Shown here piece after piece: positions 1 to 6,641 of a stretch of 8,125 bases of DNA. The notes under the pieces were generated by a model that saw only the letters and a program-made list of their open reading frames with translations, was not told the origin of the DNA and ran no database searches. Each line of letters opens with the position of its first letter. Position 1 is the stretch's first letter. Source of the stretch: a bacterium (GTDB lineage Bacteria; Bacteroidota; Bacteroidia; Bacteroidales; Muribaculaceae); contig SFVH01000047.1 of assembly GCA_004561555.1 (NCBI GenBank), forward strand, positions 1-8,125. Reading direction: 5' to 3'. The position numbers and the translations under genes were made by a program.

Positions 1-12
1 GGGCGGGGAATG

Positions 13-41
13 AAAAAGGCGGGCGCTGTTGCGTCCGCCTT
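13..41 (-). terminator. Rho-independent terminator of the tRNA-Asn pair
   Basis: Read on the minus strand, GGCGGACGC (39-31), a 4-nt loop AACA (30-27) and GCGCCCGCC (26-18) form a 9-bp GC-rich stem with one A-C mismatch. It is followed by TTTTT (17-13). AA at 41-40 can pair with the first two Ts and lengthen the stem. It starts two bases past the 3' end of the second tRNA, so it should end the tRNA transcript. This is seen in the sequence; its activity is inferred. Confidence 0.85.
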
Positions 42-42
42 G

Positions 43-116
43 CGCTTCAAGATGGGCTTGAACCAACGACCCCCTGATTAACAGTCAGGTGCTCTAACCA
101 ACTGAGCTATTGAAGC
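43..116 (-). tRNA. trnN: tRNA-Asn(GUU), downstream copy
   Basis: A 74-nt cloverleaf reads cleanly on the minus strand: acceptor GCTTCAA/TTGAAGC, U8-A9, D-stem GCTC/GAGC with GG in the loop, anticodon stem CCTGA/TCAGG with loop CTGTTAA (anticodon GTT), T-loop TTCAAGC, and discriminator G73, as in E. coli tRNA-Asn. CCA is not encoded (3' flank is CAA), so it must be added after transcription. The T-stem GTTGG/CCATC carries a U-U mismatch at 50:64. It differs from the upstream copy only at pair 7:66 (A-U here). It is transcribed second, 14 nt after the other copy. Confidence 0.97.
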
Positions 117-130
117 ATTTTTTTTGTTTG

Positions 131-204
131 CGCTTCAGGATGGGCTTGAACCAACGACCCCCTGATTAACAGTCAGGTGCTCTAACCAACTGAGCTACTG
201 AAGC
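131..204 (-). tRNA. trnN: tRNA-Asn(GUU), promoter-proximal copy
   Basis: This 74-nt minus-strand cloverleaf is identical to the copy at 43-116, offset by 88 bases, except at two bases that pair with each other: 7:66 is G-C here and A-U in the other copy. The anticodon is GTT in loop CTGTTAA, and the discriminator is G. The same U-U mismatch sits in the T-stem and CCA is not encoded. The 14-nt spacer to the next tRNA is T-rich on the plus strand and holds no stem-loop, so the two are expected to be cut from one transcript. Confidence 0.97.
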
Positions 205-227
205 AGTGCTTTTTTCGTTTAGCGTTG

Positions 228-258
228 CAAAAGTACAGCCATTTTTTGAAATGTGCAA
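228..258 (-). promoter_or_regulatory. Bacteroidetes-type promoter of the tRNA-Asn pair
   Basis: On the minus strand, TTG (258-256) is followed after 20 nt by TACTTTTG (235-228), a full match to the -7 consensus TAnnTTTG used by the Bacteroidetes primary sigma factor. Transcription should start near 221, about 17 nt before the first tRNA. The spacing and the match to consensus make this one of the two best promoters in the window. Confidence 0.8.
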
Positions 259-287
259 TAGTTTGGGTGTAAAAAATGCAGATTTTT

Positions 288-306
288 TTAGGTGATAGTA
301 TTTTTT
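288..306 (+). repeat. Left arm of a perfect 19-nt inverted repeat
   Basis: TTAGGTGATAGTATTTTTT here is the exact reverse complement of 2022-2040. The left arm lies between the tRNA promoter and the putative -7 element of the protease gene. The match stops abruptly at both ends and the flanks show no convincing further similarity. Function is unknown; see findings. Confidence 0.75.
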
Positions 307-342
307 AGTAATGTAATGGGGTAGAAATATTCAGAAAAGCAG

Positions 343-350
343 TAATTTAG
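343..350 (+). promoter_or_regulatory. Possible -7 element for the protease-neuC-neuA-porX operon
   Basis: TAATTTAG has one mismatch to TAnnTTTG and lies 26 nt before the ATG at 377. No TTTG is present 19-21 nt upstream (the region around 318-323 is G-rich), so the promoter would be weak or activator-dependent. This is the only candidate I see in the 172-nt gap between the tRNAs and the protease gene. Confidence 0.35.
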
Positions 351-376
351 CAACGATAATTACAAAAAGCGGAAAA

Positions 377-2050
377 ATGAAGAAAAAACAATTGTTTATA
401 TTGGGAGTGGTTTCATCGATGCTTTTGCCCTGTGTGATGAAGGGGAAGCCCACGTCGTCTACTTACGACGCCGGTAGTGGTATTCGCATCTTCGGTGATG
501 TGGTCAATGCTCTTAACACTTTTTATGTTGATACCATAGATATGAAGAAAAACATCGAGAATGCCATCAACGGCTTTTTCTATGGTCTTGACCCTTATGT
601 GGAATATGTCAGTGCTGAAGACGCATCGCAATATGTGTCGTCGATAACCAGCGGCGAGTATGGCGGCATCGGTTCGGTGGTGACCAAAGGCAGCAGCGGA
701 GTTGTGGAGTTGCGAGAGCCCTACGAGGGGATGCCGGCGGCAGAAGCAGGCTTGCAATCCGGCGACCGCATTGTGGGCATCGACACCTTCGACACTCGCT
801 CGTGGGATGTGGAGAAGGTGAGCAAGCATCTACGCGGCGAGGCAGGCACGACGCTCACCTTGCGAGTGGTGCGCCCCTATGTCAGCGACAGCATCCGTGA
901 GGTCACTCTCAAGCGCGGCAAGATACAGATGCCCACCGTGAACTATTACACCGCCTTGTCGTCAGGGGTGGGGTATATCTCTTTGGAGTCGTTTAAAGAG
1001 TCATCGCCTGAGGAGGTGAAAAATGCCATTCTTGACTTGAAAAATAATCATCATATCACGTCGCTCATCCTCGACTTGAGAGGCAACGGCGGCGGCTTGC
1101 TGGAGAGCGCCATAGAGATAGTAAACTTCTTTGTGCCGAAAAACACCGAGGTGTTGCGCACACGCGGACGTGCCGCCGATAGCGAACGCATTTATAAGAC
1201 CGTGGATAAAGCCCTGGTGCCCGATATGCCCCTTTGTGTGATGGTCGACGAAGCGTCGGCATCGGCGAGCGAAGTGGTCACCGGAGCGCTTCAAGACCTC
1301 GACCGTGCAGTGGTGGTAGGTTCCCGCACTTTTGGTAAGGGGTTGGTGCAAAACTCCTTGCCCATCGCCCGCAACTCGCTGTTGAAGTTTACCTCTGCAA
1401 AATATTATCTTCCCTCCGGTCGTTTGATACAAGCCCTCGACTATTCACATCGCGACGAAGAGGGCAATGTGATGCGCACTCCCGACAGCCTCACCAATGT
1501 GTATCTCACTCGCAACAAGCGCGAGGTGCGCGATGGCGGCGGCATCACCCCCGACAGCATTTTTGACAAGAAGAAGATGAGCACCCTTGTTTATCAGATT
1601 GTTTATAGCAACATAATCTACGACTACGCCACTCGCTACCATGCCGAGCATCCGGAGATAGCATCGGCAGAAGAGTTTGTTGTCGACGATGCCCTTTGGA
1701 GCGACTTCAAGTCATCAATCAACGCCGAGACGTTGAAGTATGGCGACACTCTTATTAAAGCCGTCGACGATTTGCGCGACGCCGTCGACGACGATGGGTT
1801 GCTCACCGACAGCGTCAGCAATGTCTTGGCGCAGCTTAAAGAACTGTTGAGAGGCGATTTGGATGCCGACCTCGACCGCAATCGCGAGTCGATTGAGCCG
1901 CTCCTCGCCGTAGATATCGTTATGCGCTACTACTATGAGCGAGGCATAGAAATACAGAGTATGAAGTATGATTCCTGGATACCCCGTGCGGCGGCAATCG
2001 TGAGCGATGAGACACAGTATAAAAAAATACTATCACCTAACAAGAAATAA
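377..2050 (+). CDS. S41-family C-terminal processing protease with PDZ domain
   Basis: A 557-residue serine protease of the CtpA/Prc type, expected to act in the periplasm and cleave proteins from their C-terminal ends. Residues 1-19 form an export signal (MKKK followed by a hydrophobic stretch). Cys19 after LLP resembles a lipobox but Pro at -1 is atypical, so a lipoprotein is uncertain. The PDZ domain spans about 93-165, with GGIG at 96-99 as the likely peptide carboxylate loop. The S41 core runs about 190-390: ILDLRGNGGG (231-240), DEASASASE with catalytic Ser296, and TFGKG with general-base Lys321; the 25-residue Ser-Lys spacing equals that of E. coli Prc (Ser430/Lys455). The roughly 165-residue C-terminal region has no motif I recognise. 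ATG377 is the only start giving the signal peptide. The stop is immediately followed by the neuC ATG. The natural substrate cannot be told, and Bacteroidales carry several paralogues, so no symbol is assigned. Confidence 0.93.
   Translation: MKKKQLFILGVVSSMLLPCVMKGKPTSSTYDAGSGIRIFGDVVNALNTFYVDTIDMKKNIENAINGFFYGLDPYVEYVSAEDASQYVSSITSGEYGGIGSVVTKGSSGVVELREPYEGMPAAEAGLQSGDRIVGIDTFDTRSWDVEKVSKHLRGEAGTTLTLRVVRPYVSDSIREVTLKRGKIQMPTVNYYTALSSGVGYISLESFKESSPEEVKNAILDLKNNHHITSLILDLRGNGGGLLESAIEIVNFFVPKNTEVLRTRGRAADSERIYKTVDKALVPDMPLCVMVDEASASASEVVTGALQDLDRAVVVGSRTFGKGLVQNSLPIARNSLLKFTSAKYYLPSGRLIQALDYSHRDEEGNVMRTPDSLTNVYLTRNKREVRDGGGITPDSIFDKKKMSTLVYQIVYSNIIYDYATRYHAEHPEIASAEEFVVDDALWSDFKSSINAETLKYGDTLIKAVDDLRDAVDDDGLLTDSVSNVLAQLKELLRGDLDADLDRNRESIEPLLAVDIVMRYYYERGIEIQSMKYDSWIPRAAAIVSDETQYKKILSPNKK
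2022..2040 (-). repeat. Right arm of a perfect 19-nt inverted repeat
   Basis: This is the exact reverse complement of 288-306. It lies inside the last codons of the protease gene, encoding part of the C-terminal YKKILSPNKK, and ends 10 nt before the neuC start codon. The two arms are about 1.7 kb apart and enclose the protease gene and its putative promoter. Confidence 0.75.
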
Positions 2051-3217
2051 ATGAAACGCAGGATATGTATAGCCACCGGCACTCGCGCCGATTGGGGGTT
2101 GCTGTCGCCCATAGCCCAAGCCCTCAATAAGCGCGATGATGTTGACTTGAAGATAATCGCCACCAACATGCACCTCTCTGAGGAGTATGGCAGCACGTGG
2201 AAAGAGATAGAAAACGACGGGCTGAAGATAGATTGGCGAGTGAAGATGAAGTCCGATGCCGACACACGCAAAGACACCGTGCTGGCAATGAGTGAATGTA
2301 TGGCAGGCATGGCGGAGGCATTAGCCGCCTTGCAGCCCGACTTGCTGGTAATCCTCGGCGACCGCTATGAGATGCTCGCCACAGCCTCGGCGGCACTCAT
2401 CCTCCGCATCCCCATCGCCCATATTGCCGGGGGTGCCATCTCGCAAGGCGCTTACGACGAAAGCATCCGCCACGCCATCACCAAGATGAGCCACATCCAC
2501 CTCACCGAGACCGAGCGCTACCGCAAGCGAGTGATACAGCTCGGCGAAAATCCCGAGCATGTGATTTATACCGGGGCCATCGGTGTGTATAACATTATGC
2601 ATACCCAATATATCAGTCGCGAACAGCTTGAGCGTGAGCTCAACCTCACCCTTAGCGACCGCCTCATCCTTGCCACCTTCCATCCGGCAACCCTCGACGA
2701 GATGCCCCCTCAGCAACAATGCAAAAATCTTCTTGCCGCCCTCGACCGTCATCCCGACTATCAGACCATCTTCACTTATCCCAACAACGACTCCGAAGGG
2801 CGCATCATCATTCAGCTCATCGAAAGCTATCGTCGTCGCCATCCCGAGCGCGTGGCAGTGTTCCCCTCGTTGGGCATGCGACGCTATCTGTCGATGCTCC
2901 ATTGCGCCACAGCCGTGGTGGGCAACTCCTCCAGCGGCATCGTTGAGGTGCCCTCGATAGGCATTCCCACCCTCGACATCGGCATCCGCCAGATGGGACG
3001 CACGGCAGCCCCGTCGGTGCTCCATTGCGGTGTGAGCGAAGAAGAGATTGCCGACGGCTTGGAGACAGTGTTGTCCTCCTCATTCCGCCTGATAGCCAAA
3101 TCGGCAGAAAATCCCTATTATCTGCCCGACACATTGGAAAAGATGGTTGACGCTATCGTCAATACGCCGTTGGATAACATCATTATCAAACCCTTCTACG
3201 ACGTGAAATTTAAATGA
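2051..3217 (+). CDS. neuC: NeuC-type hydrolysing UDP-sugar 2-epimerase
   Basis: A 388-residue cytoplasmic enzyme of the NeuC/LegG family, the usual length. The family converts UDP-GlcNAc (or a diacetylbacillosamine nucleotide) to ManNAc (or its analogue) plus the free nucleotide, the entry step of sialic or legionaminic acid synthesis. Visible motifs: N-terminal GTRADWG (10-16), GDRYE with Asp104, DESIRHAITKMSHIH (136-150), RVIQLGE (160-166), FHP with His211, and the nucleotide-binding GNSSSGIVEVPS (291-302). The segment LGDRYE to KMSHIH aligns without gaps to E. coli K1 NeuC as I remember it. At the usual HGGE the protein reads A126-G-G-A129, losing the Glu considered catalytic. The substrate or even activity is therefore uncertain. 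The ATG directly abuts the protease stop codon, and the last bases overlap the neuA start as ATGA, implying translational coupling. Codons are GC-rich like those of neuA. Confidence 0.88.
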   Translation: MKRRICIATGTRADWGLLSPIAQALNKRDDVDLKIIATNMHLSEEYGSTWKEIENDGLKIDWRVKMKSDADTRKDTVLAMSECMAGMAEALAALQPDLLVILGDRYEMLATASAALILRIPIAHIAGGAISQGAYDESIRHAITKMSHIHLTETERYRKRVIQLGENPEHVIYTGAIGVYNIMHTQYISREQLERELNLTLSDRLILATFHPATLDEMPPQQQCKNLLAALDRHPDYQTIFTYPNNDSEGRIIIQLIESYRRRHPERVAVFPSLGMRRYLSMLHCATAVVGNSSSGIVEVPSIGIPTLDIGIRQMGRTAAPSVLHCGVSEEEIADGLETVLSSSFRLIAKSAENPYYLPDTLEKMVDAIVNTPLDNIIIKPFYDVKFK

Positions 3218-3909
3218 AATCGCTATATCTCATTCCCGCACGAGGAGGTAGCAAAGGCATCCCTCACAAAAACATCAAACAGCTGGGAGGTATCCCCCTC
3301 ATCTGCCACACCATCAATGCCGCACGTGCTGTGGCAGCCGACAGCGATATATGCCTCTCCACCGACGACCCGAAGATAGCCAAAACGGCGCGAGAGGTGG
3401 GGCTTGACGTGCCCTTTATGCGACCCGCCGAGCTCGCCGGCGACCATAGTGGCAGCTACGAGGTGATGCTCCATGCCCTCGACTTCTATAAAGCGCGAGG
3501 CGTAGACTACGACGTGTTGGTGTTGCTGCAACCCACCTCGCCGCTACGCACTGCCGACGACATACGCCGCGCCATGGCGCTGTATACTCCCGACATTGAT
3601 ATGGTGGTCACCGTGAAGCCCGCCGCCACCAATCCCTATTGCAATTGCTACGAGACCGATGCCGACGGCTATCTCCATATCTCCAAAGGCGACGGTATGA
3701 TTACCCGTAGGCAAGATGCTCCGCCGGCATGGGAATTTAATGGTGCCGTATATGTTATTAATGTGGATAGCCTGCGCAAAGGACCTCTCGGAGGATTTCG
3801 CCGCAGAGTGATGTGTGAGATGCCGCCGGAGCGCAGCGTGGACCTCGACACTCCCCTCGATTGGATGATTGCCGAACATCTCTACGCATTGCAGTGTTCA
3901 AAAAAATAA
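3214..3909 (+). CDS. neuA: Acylneuraminate (nonulosonate) cytidylyltransferase
   Basis: A 231-residue cytoplasmic enzyme of the NeuA/LegF/PseF family that joins CMP from CTP to a nonulosonic acid, the activation step before glycosyl transfer. The nucleotide-binding signature IPARGGSKGIPHKNI is at 7-21. Others are STDD (49-52), RPAELAGD (70-77), LLQPTSPLR (104-112), FNGAVYVI (175-182) and the metal-binding DLDTPLDW (210-217). The length matches single-domain synthetases, and no esterase domain is attached. It overlaps the neuC stop by ATGA and has no neuB (sialic acid synthase) beside it. Whether its substrate is Neu5Ac, legionaminic or another nonulosonic acid cannot be told from these motifs; the NeuC-type partner argues for the sialic or legionaminic route over the pseudaminic one. 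Confidence 0.9.
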   Translation: MKSLYLIPARGGSKGIPHKNIKQLGGIPLICHTINAARAVAADSDICLSTDDPKIAKTAREVGLDVPFMRPAELAGDHSGSYEVMLHALDFYKARGVDYDVLVLLQPTSPLRTADDIRRAMALYTPDIDMVVTVKPAATNPYCNCYETDADGYLHISKGDGMITRRQDAPPAWEFNGAVYVINVDSLRKGPLGGFRRRVMCEMPPERSVDLDTPLDWMIAEHLYALQCSKK

Positions 3910-3940
3910 CCAACCTCACTCACCGACAAACCAAACCGAT

Positions 3941-5479
3941 ATGAATGGCAAAATATTATGGGCTGACGACGAAATCGATTTGCTGAAGCCCCATGTAATG
4001 TTTCTAAAGATGAAAGGCTACGAAGTGGCTACCGTCAACAACGGCGCCGACGCCCTCGACAGGGTGGCTGATGAGCCTTTCGACCTGATAATCCTCGACG
4101 AGAATATGCCGGGCATCACCGGGCTGGAGACTCTCCAGCGCATAAAGCAGTTGCGCCCCGATGTGCCGGTGATTATGATTACCAAGAGCGAGGAAGAAAA
4201 CATTATGAATCAAGCCATCGGCAACAAAATCGCCGACTATCTGATAAAGCCCGTCAATCCCAATCAAATATTGATGTCGCTAAAGAAAAACCTACATTCC
4301 GGCGCATTGGTGTCGGAAAAAGCCACCTTCGACTATCAGCAGGAATTTCGACGCATCGCCGAGCAAATCAATTCTTGCAGCGACATCGACGATTGGTATG
4401 AACTTTATCGCAAACTCGTGTTTTGGGAGATGGAGCTGTCGCAGACCGAGACCAACATGGACGAGATGCTCGAAATGCAGAAGGCGGAGGCAAATTCCGA
4501 ATTTTGCAAGTTTGTGAAGCGCAACTACGAGTCGTGGGTCACCGGCGACAATCATCCCTTGATGAGTCACGAGTTATTCAAGCGCAAAGTATTCCCCTTG
4601 CTCGATGGCGGAGAAAAAGTGTTTTTTATCTTGATAGACAACTTCCGCCTCGACCAATGGCGCATCATTCAGCCCATCCTCGCCGAACATTTCACCATCG
4701 AGGAAGACCTATACACCACCATCCTCCCCACTGCCACACAGTATGCACGCAACGCCATCTTTTCCGGACTTATGCCCCTACAAATCGAAAAGATGTTTCC
4801 TCAGCTGTGGGTCGACGAAGACTCCGAGGAGGGTAAAAACGTCAACGAGTCGCCCTTGATACAGACCCAATTAGACCGATATCGCAAACGATATAAATTC
4901 TCTTACAGCAAGGTGTATGAGACCACCTTCGGCAATCGATTGGTGCAAAACTTCAAAGAGCTGCTCAACAACGACCTCAATGTGGTGGTCTTTAACTTCA
5001 TTGATATGCTGTCGCATGCACGCACCGAGTCGAAGATGATAAGAGAGCTGGCTTGCAACAACGCCGCCTATCGCTCCCTCACCGAGTCGTGGTTTCGCCA
5101 TTCTTCAGCCAACGAATTTCTCAAGAAAGTGGCTGACAGCGGAGCACGAGTGGTGCTTACCACCGACCACGGCACAATCCATGTAGACAACGCAATAAAG
5201 GTGGTGGGCGACAAAAACACCAACACCAACCTCCGCTACAAGCTCGGCAGAAACCTCAGCTACAACGACCGACAAGTGTATGAAATAAAACGCCCCGAAC
5301 GCTTCGGGCTCCCCTCGCCAAATATCTCCACCGGCTACATCTTCGCAATGAACAACGACTTCTTTGCCTATCCCAACAACTACAACCATTATGTGCAATA
5401 CTACAAAGACACCTTCCAACATGGAGGCATATCTATGGAAGAAATGCTGGTGCCGATAGTGACAATGAAAGGAAAATAG
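3941..5479 (+). CDS. porX: PorX, response regulator with PglZ domain
   Basis: A 512-residue cytoplasmic two-component regulator. The N-terminal receiver domain (3-120) has acidic residues Asp9/Asp10, phospho-acceptor Asp53 (ILDENMPG), Thr81 and Lys103. A helical linker (about 125-215) leads to a PglZ domain of the alkaline phosphatase superfamily (about 225-508), with likely zinc or active-site residues in LIDNFR (231-236), LPTATQ (262-267), DMLSH (355-359), TDHG (408-411) and QHGG (493-496). Length and order match P. gingivalis PorX, which works with the histidine kinase PorY to control T9SS genes; the PglZ domain of PorX is reported to hydrolyse oligoadenylates. All these motifs look intact. 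I prefer ATG3941, which starts directly at MNGKILWADDE as in the family; an in-frame ATG at 3869 would add 24 non-conserved residues inside the end of neuA. No PorY or sigma factor gene is in the window. Confidence 0.92.
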   Translation: MNGKILWADDEIDLLKPHVMFLKMKGYEVATVNNGADALDRVADEPFDLIILDENMPGITGLETLQRIKQLRPDVPVIMITKSEEENIMNQAIGNKIADYLIKPVNPNQILMSLKKNLHSGALVSEKATFDYQQEFRRIAEQINSCSDIDDWYELYRKLVFWEMELSQTETNMDEMLEMQKAEANSEFCKFVKRNYESWVTGDNHPLMSHELFKRKVFPLLDGGEKVFFILIDNFRLDQWRIIQPILAEHFTIEEDLYTTILPTATQYARNAIFSGLMPLQIEKMFPQLWVDEDSEEGKNVNESPLIQTQLDRYRKRYKFSYSKVYETTFGNRLVQNFKELLNNDLNVVVFNFIDMLSHARTESKMIRELACNNAAYRSLTESWFRHSSANEFLKKVADSGARVVLTTDHGTIHVDNAIKVVGDKNTNTNLRYKLGRNLSYNDRQVYEIKRPERFGLPSPNISTGYIFAMNNDFFAYPNNYNHYVQYYKDTFQHGGISMEEMLVPIVTMKGK

Positions 5480-5524
5480 CGCAACATTTCATAGGCTTTT
5501 AAAGAAAGTTTTTTCAAAATTATC

Positions 5525-5555
5525 TTTGCCGTTTCCTATAAAGATAGTAACTTTG
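5525..5555 (+). promoter_or_regulatory. Consensus Bacteroidetes promoter of fba
   Basis: TTTG (5525-5528), a 19-nt spacer and TAACTTTG (5548-5555) match both boxes of the Bacteroidetes primary promoter exactly. Transcription should start near 5561 and leave a leader of about 50 nt, AT-rich and without a Shine-Dalgarno sequence. A strong constitutive promoter fits a glycolytic gene. A 7-bp inverted repeat, TATCTTT (5521-5527) and AAAGATA (5540-5546), overlaps it and could be an operator or chance. Confidence 0.88.
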
Positions 5556-5574
5556 CGGAAGAATAAGGAAATTT

Positions 5575-5588
5575 TTCAGTAAACTGAA
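5575..5588. repeat. Short palindrome in the fba leader
   Basis: TTCAGT, a 2-nt AA centre and ACTGAA form a 6-bp dyad 25 nt before the fba start codon. A 2-nt loop is too tight for a good RNA hairpin, so if it functions it is more likely a protein-binding dyad. No binding protein can be named and chance is a fair explanation. Confidence 0.3.
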
Positions 5589-5613
5589 TTACTAAATTAA
5601 TATACAACAGATT

Positions 5614-6615
5614 ATGGTCAATTTTAAAGAACTTGGTCTTGTAAACACTCGTGAGATGTTTGCCAAGGCAATCAAAGGCGGATATGCAATTCCTGCATTC
5701 AACTTCAACAACATGGAGCAATTGCAAGCAATCATTCAAGCCGCTGCAGAAACAAAATCACCCGTAATTCTTCAAGTGTCGAAGGGCGCTCGCAACTATG
5801 CTAACCAAACTCTCCTTCGCTATATGGCTGAAGGCGCTGTAGAATATGCAAAAGAATTGGGTTGGGAACATCCTCAAATCGTGCTTCACCTCGACCACGG
5901 TGATAGCTTCGAATTGTGTAAATCATGCGTTGACTTCGGCTTCTCTTCAGTGATGATTGACGGCTCTCACCTTCCTTACGAAGAAAATGTGGCTCTCACT
6001 AAGAAAGTTGTGGAATATGCTCACCAACACGATGTTACTGTAGAAGGCGAGCTCGGCGTATTGGCAGGCGTTGAAGACGAAGTTTCTTCCGACCACCACA
6101 CCTACACCGACCCTGAAGAAGTAATCGACTTCGCTACTCGCACAGGCTGCGACTCTTTGGCTATCTCTATCGGTACTTCTCACGGTGCTTACAAGTTCAC
6201 TCCCGAACAATGCACAATCGACCCGGAAACCGGTCGTATGGTGCCTCCTCCATTGGCATTTGAAGTGCTTGATGCAGTAATGGAAAAACTTCCGGGATTC
6301 CCCATCGTGCTTCACGGCTCTTCTTCAGTGCCTCAAGACGAAGTTGAGACTATCAACAAATATGGCGGCGCTTTGAAGGCTGCTATCGGTATCCCTGAAG
6401 AATGGCTTCGCAAGGCTGCTACCTCTGCAGTGTGCAAAATCAATATCGACTCTGACAGCCGTCTTGCTATGACTGCTGCTATCCGTCAAGTGTTTGCTGA
6501 AAAGCCTGCTGAGTTTGACCCGCGCAAATATCTCGGCCCGGCTCGCGACAACATGAAGAAGCTTTATATGCACAAGATTATCAACGTGCTTGGTAGCGAC
6601 GGAAAGGCTCTCTAA
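5614..6615 (+). CDS. fba: Class II fructose-1,6-bisphosphate aldolase
   Basis: A 333-residue zinc enzyme of the cytoplasm that splits fructose-1,6-bisphosphate into dihydroxyacetone phosphate and glyceraldehyde-3-phosphate, and runs in reverse in gluconeogenesis. The TIM-barrel signatures are present: IPAFNFNNMEQ (26-36), LHLDHGDS with catalytic Asp94 and zinc ligand His95, VEGELG (143-148), GTSHGAYK with His190, LHGSS with His234, and the phosphate-binding KINIDSDSR segment (275-283). Length fits the class II family. It stands alone between a consensus promoter and a hairpin terminator. Codon choice differs clearly from the upstream operon (more GCT, CTT, TCT, CGT/CGC and GAA; few GAG or CTC Leu codons), as expected for a highly expressed gene rather than for foreign DNA. 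Confidence 0.97.
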   Translation: MVNFKELGLVNTREMFAKAIKGGYAIPAFNFNNMEQLQAIIQAAAETKSPVILQVSKGARNYANQTLLRYMAEGAVEYAKELGWEHPQIVLHLDHGDSFELCKSCVDFGFSSVMIDGSHLPYEENVALTKKVVEYAHQHDVTVEGELGVLAGVEDEVSSDHHTYTDPEEVIDFATRTGCDSLAISIGTSHGAYKFTPEQCTIDPETGRMVPPPLAFEVLDAVMEKLPGFPIVLHGSSSVPQDEVETINKYGGALKAAIGIPEEWLRKAATSAVCKINIDSDSRLAMTAAIRQVFAEKPAEFDPRKYLGPARDNMKKLYMHKIINVLGSDGKAL

Positions 6616-6641
6616 TATAAGTGTCTGATAAATAACTTTTT

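Larger units (their letters stand above)
343..5479 (+). other. Putative operon: S41 protease, neuC, neuA, porX
   Basis: Four plus-strand genes follow each other with gaps of 0 nt, -4 nt (ATGA) and 31 nt. No hairpin terminator or good internal promoter is visible between them. No clear intrinsic terminator follows porX either, so its transcript may end by another mechanism or run on toward fba, which has its own strong promoter. Co-transcription is inferred from spacing and orientation. Confidence 0.7.

Noticed and set aside
43..350. tRNA genes as an integration site for a mobile element
   Set aside because: No integrase, no partial tRNA repeat other than the complete second copy, and the neighbouring genes are chromosomal in character.
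2321..3025. A 234-codon open frame on the minus strand opposite neuC
   Set aside because: It lies wholly inside a well-supported gene, arises from the GC-rich third positions there, shows no recognisable domain, and has no promoter or neighbour of its own.
3869..3940. A longer PorX beginning at the in-frame ATG at 3869
   Set aside because: The extra 24 residues are encoded inside the end of neuA, are polar and low in pattern, and the family starts directly before the receiver domain, as ATG3941 does.
5480..5524. Intrinsic terminator after porX
   Set aside because: The T-run at 5509-5514 is preceded only by weak AT pairs (CTTT/AAAG) and no stable GC stem.
5614..6615. fba as horizontally acquired because its codon use differs from the upstream operon
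   Set aside because: The shift is what high expression produces in these genomes, and the enzyme is a core glycolytic type with a native consensus promoter.
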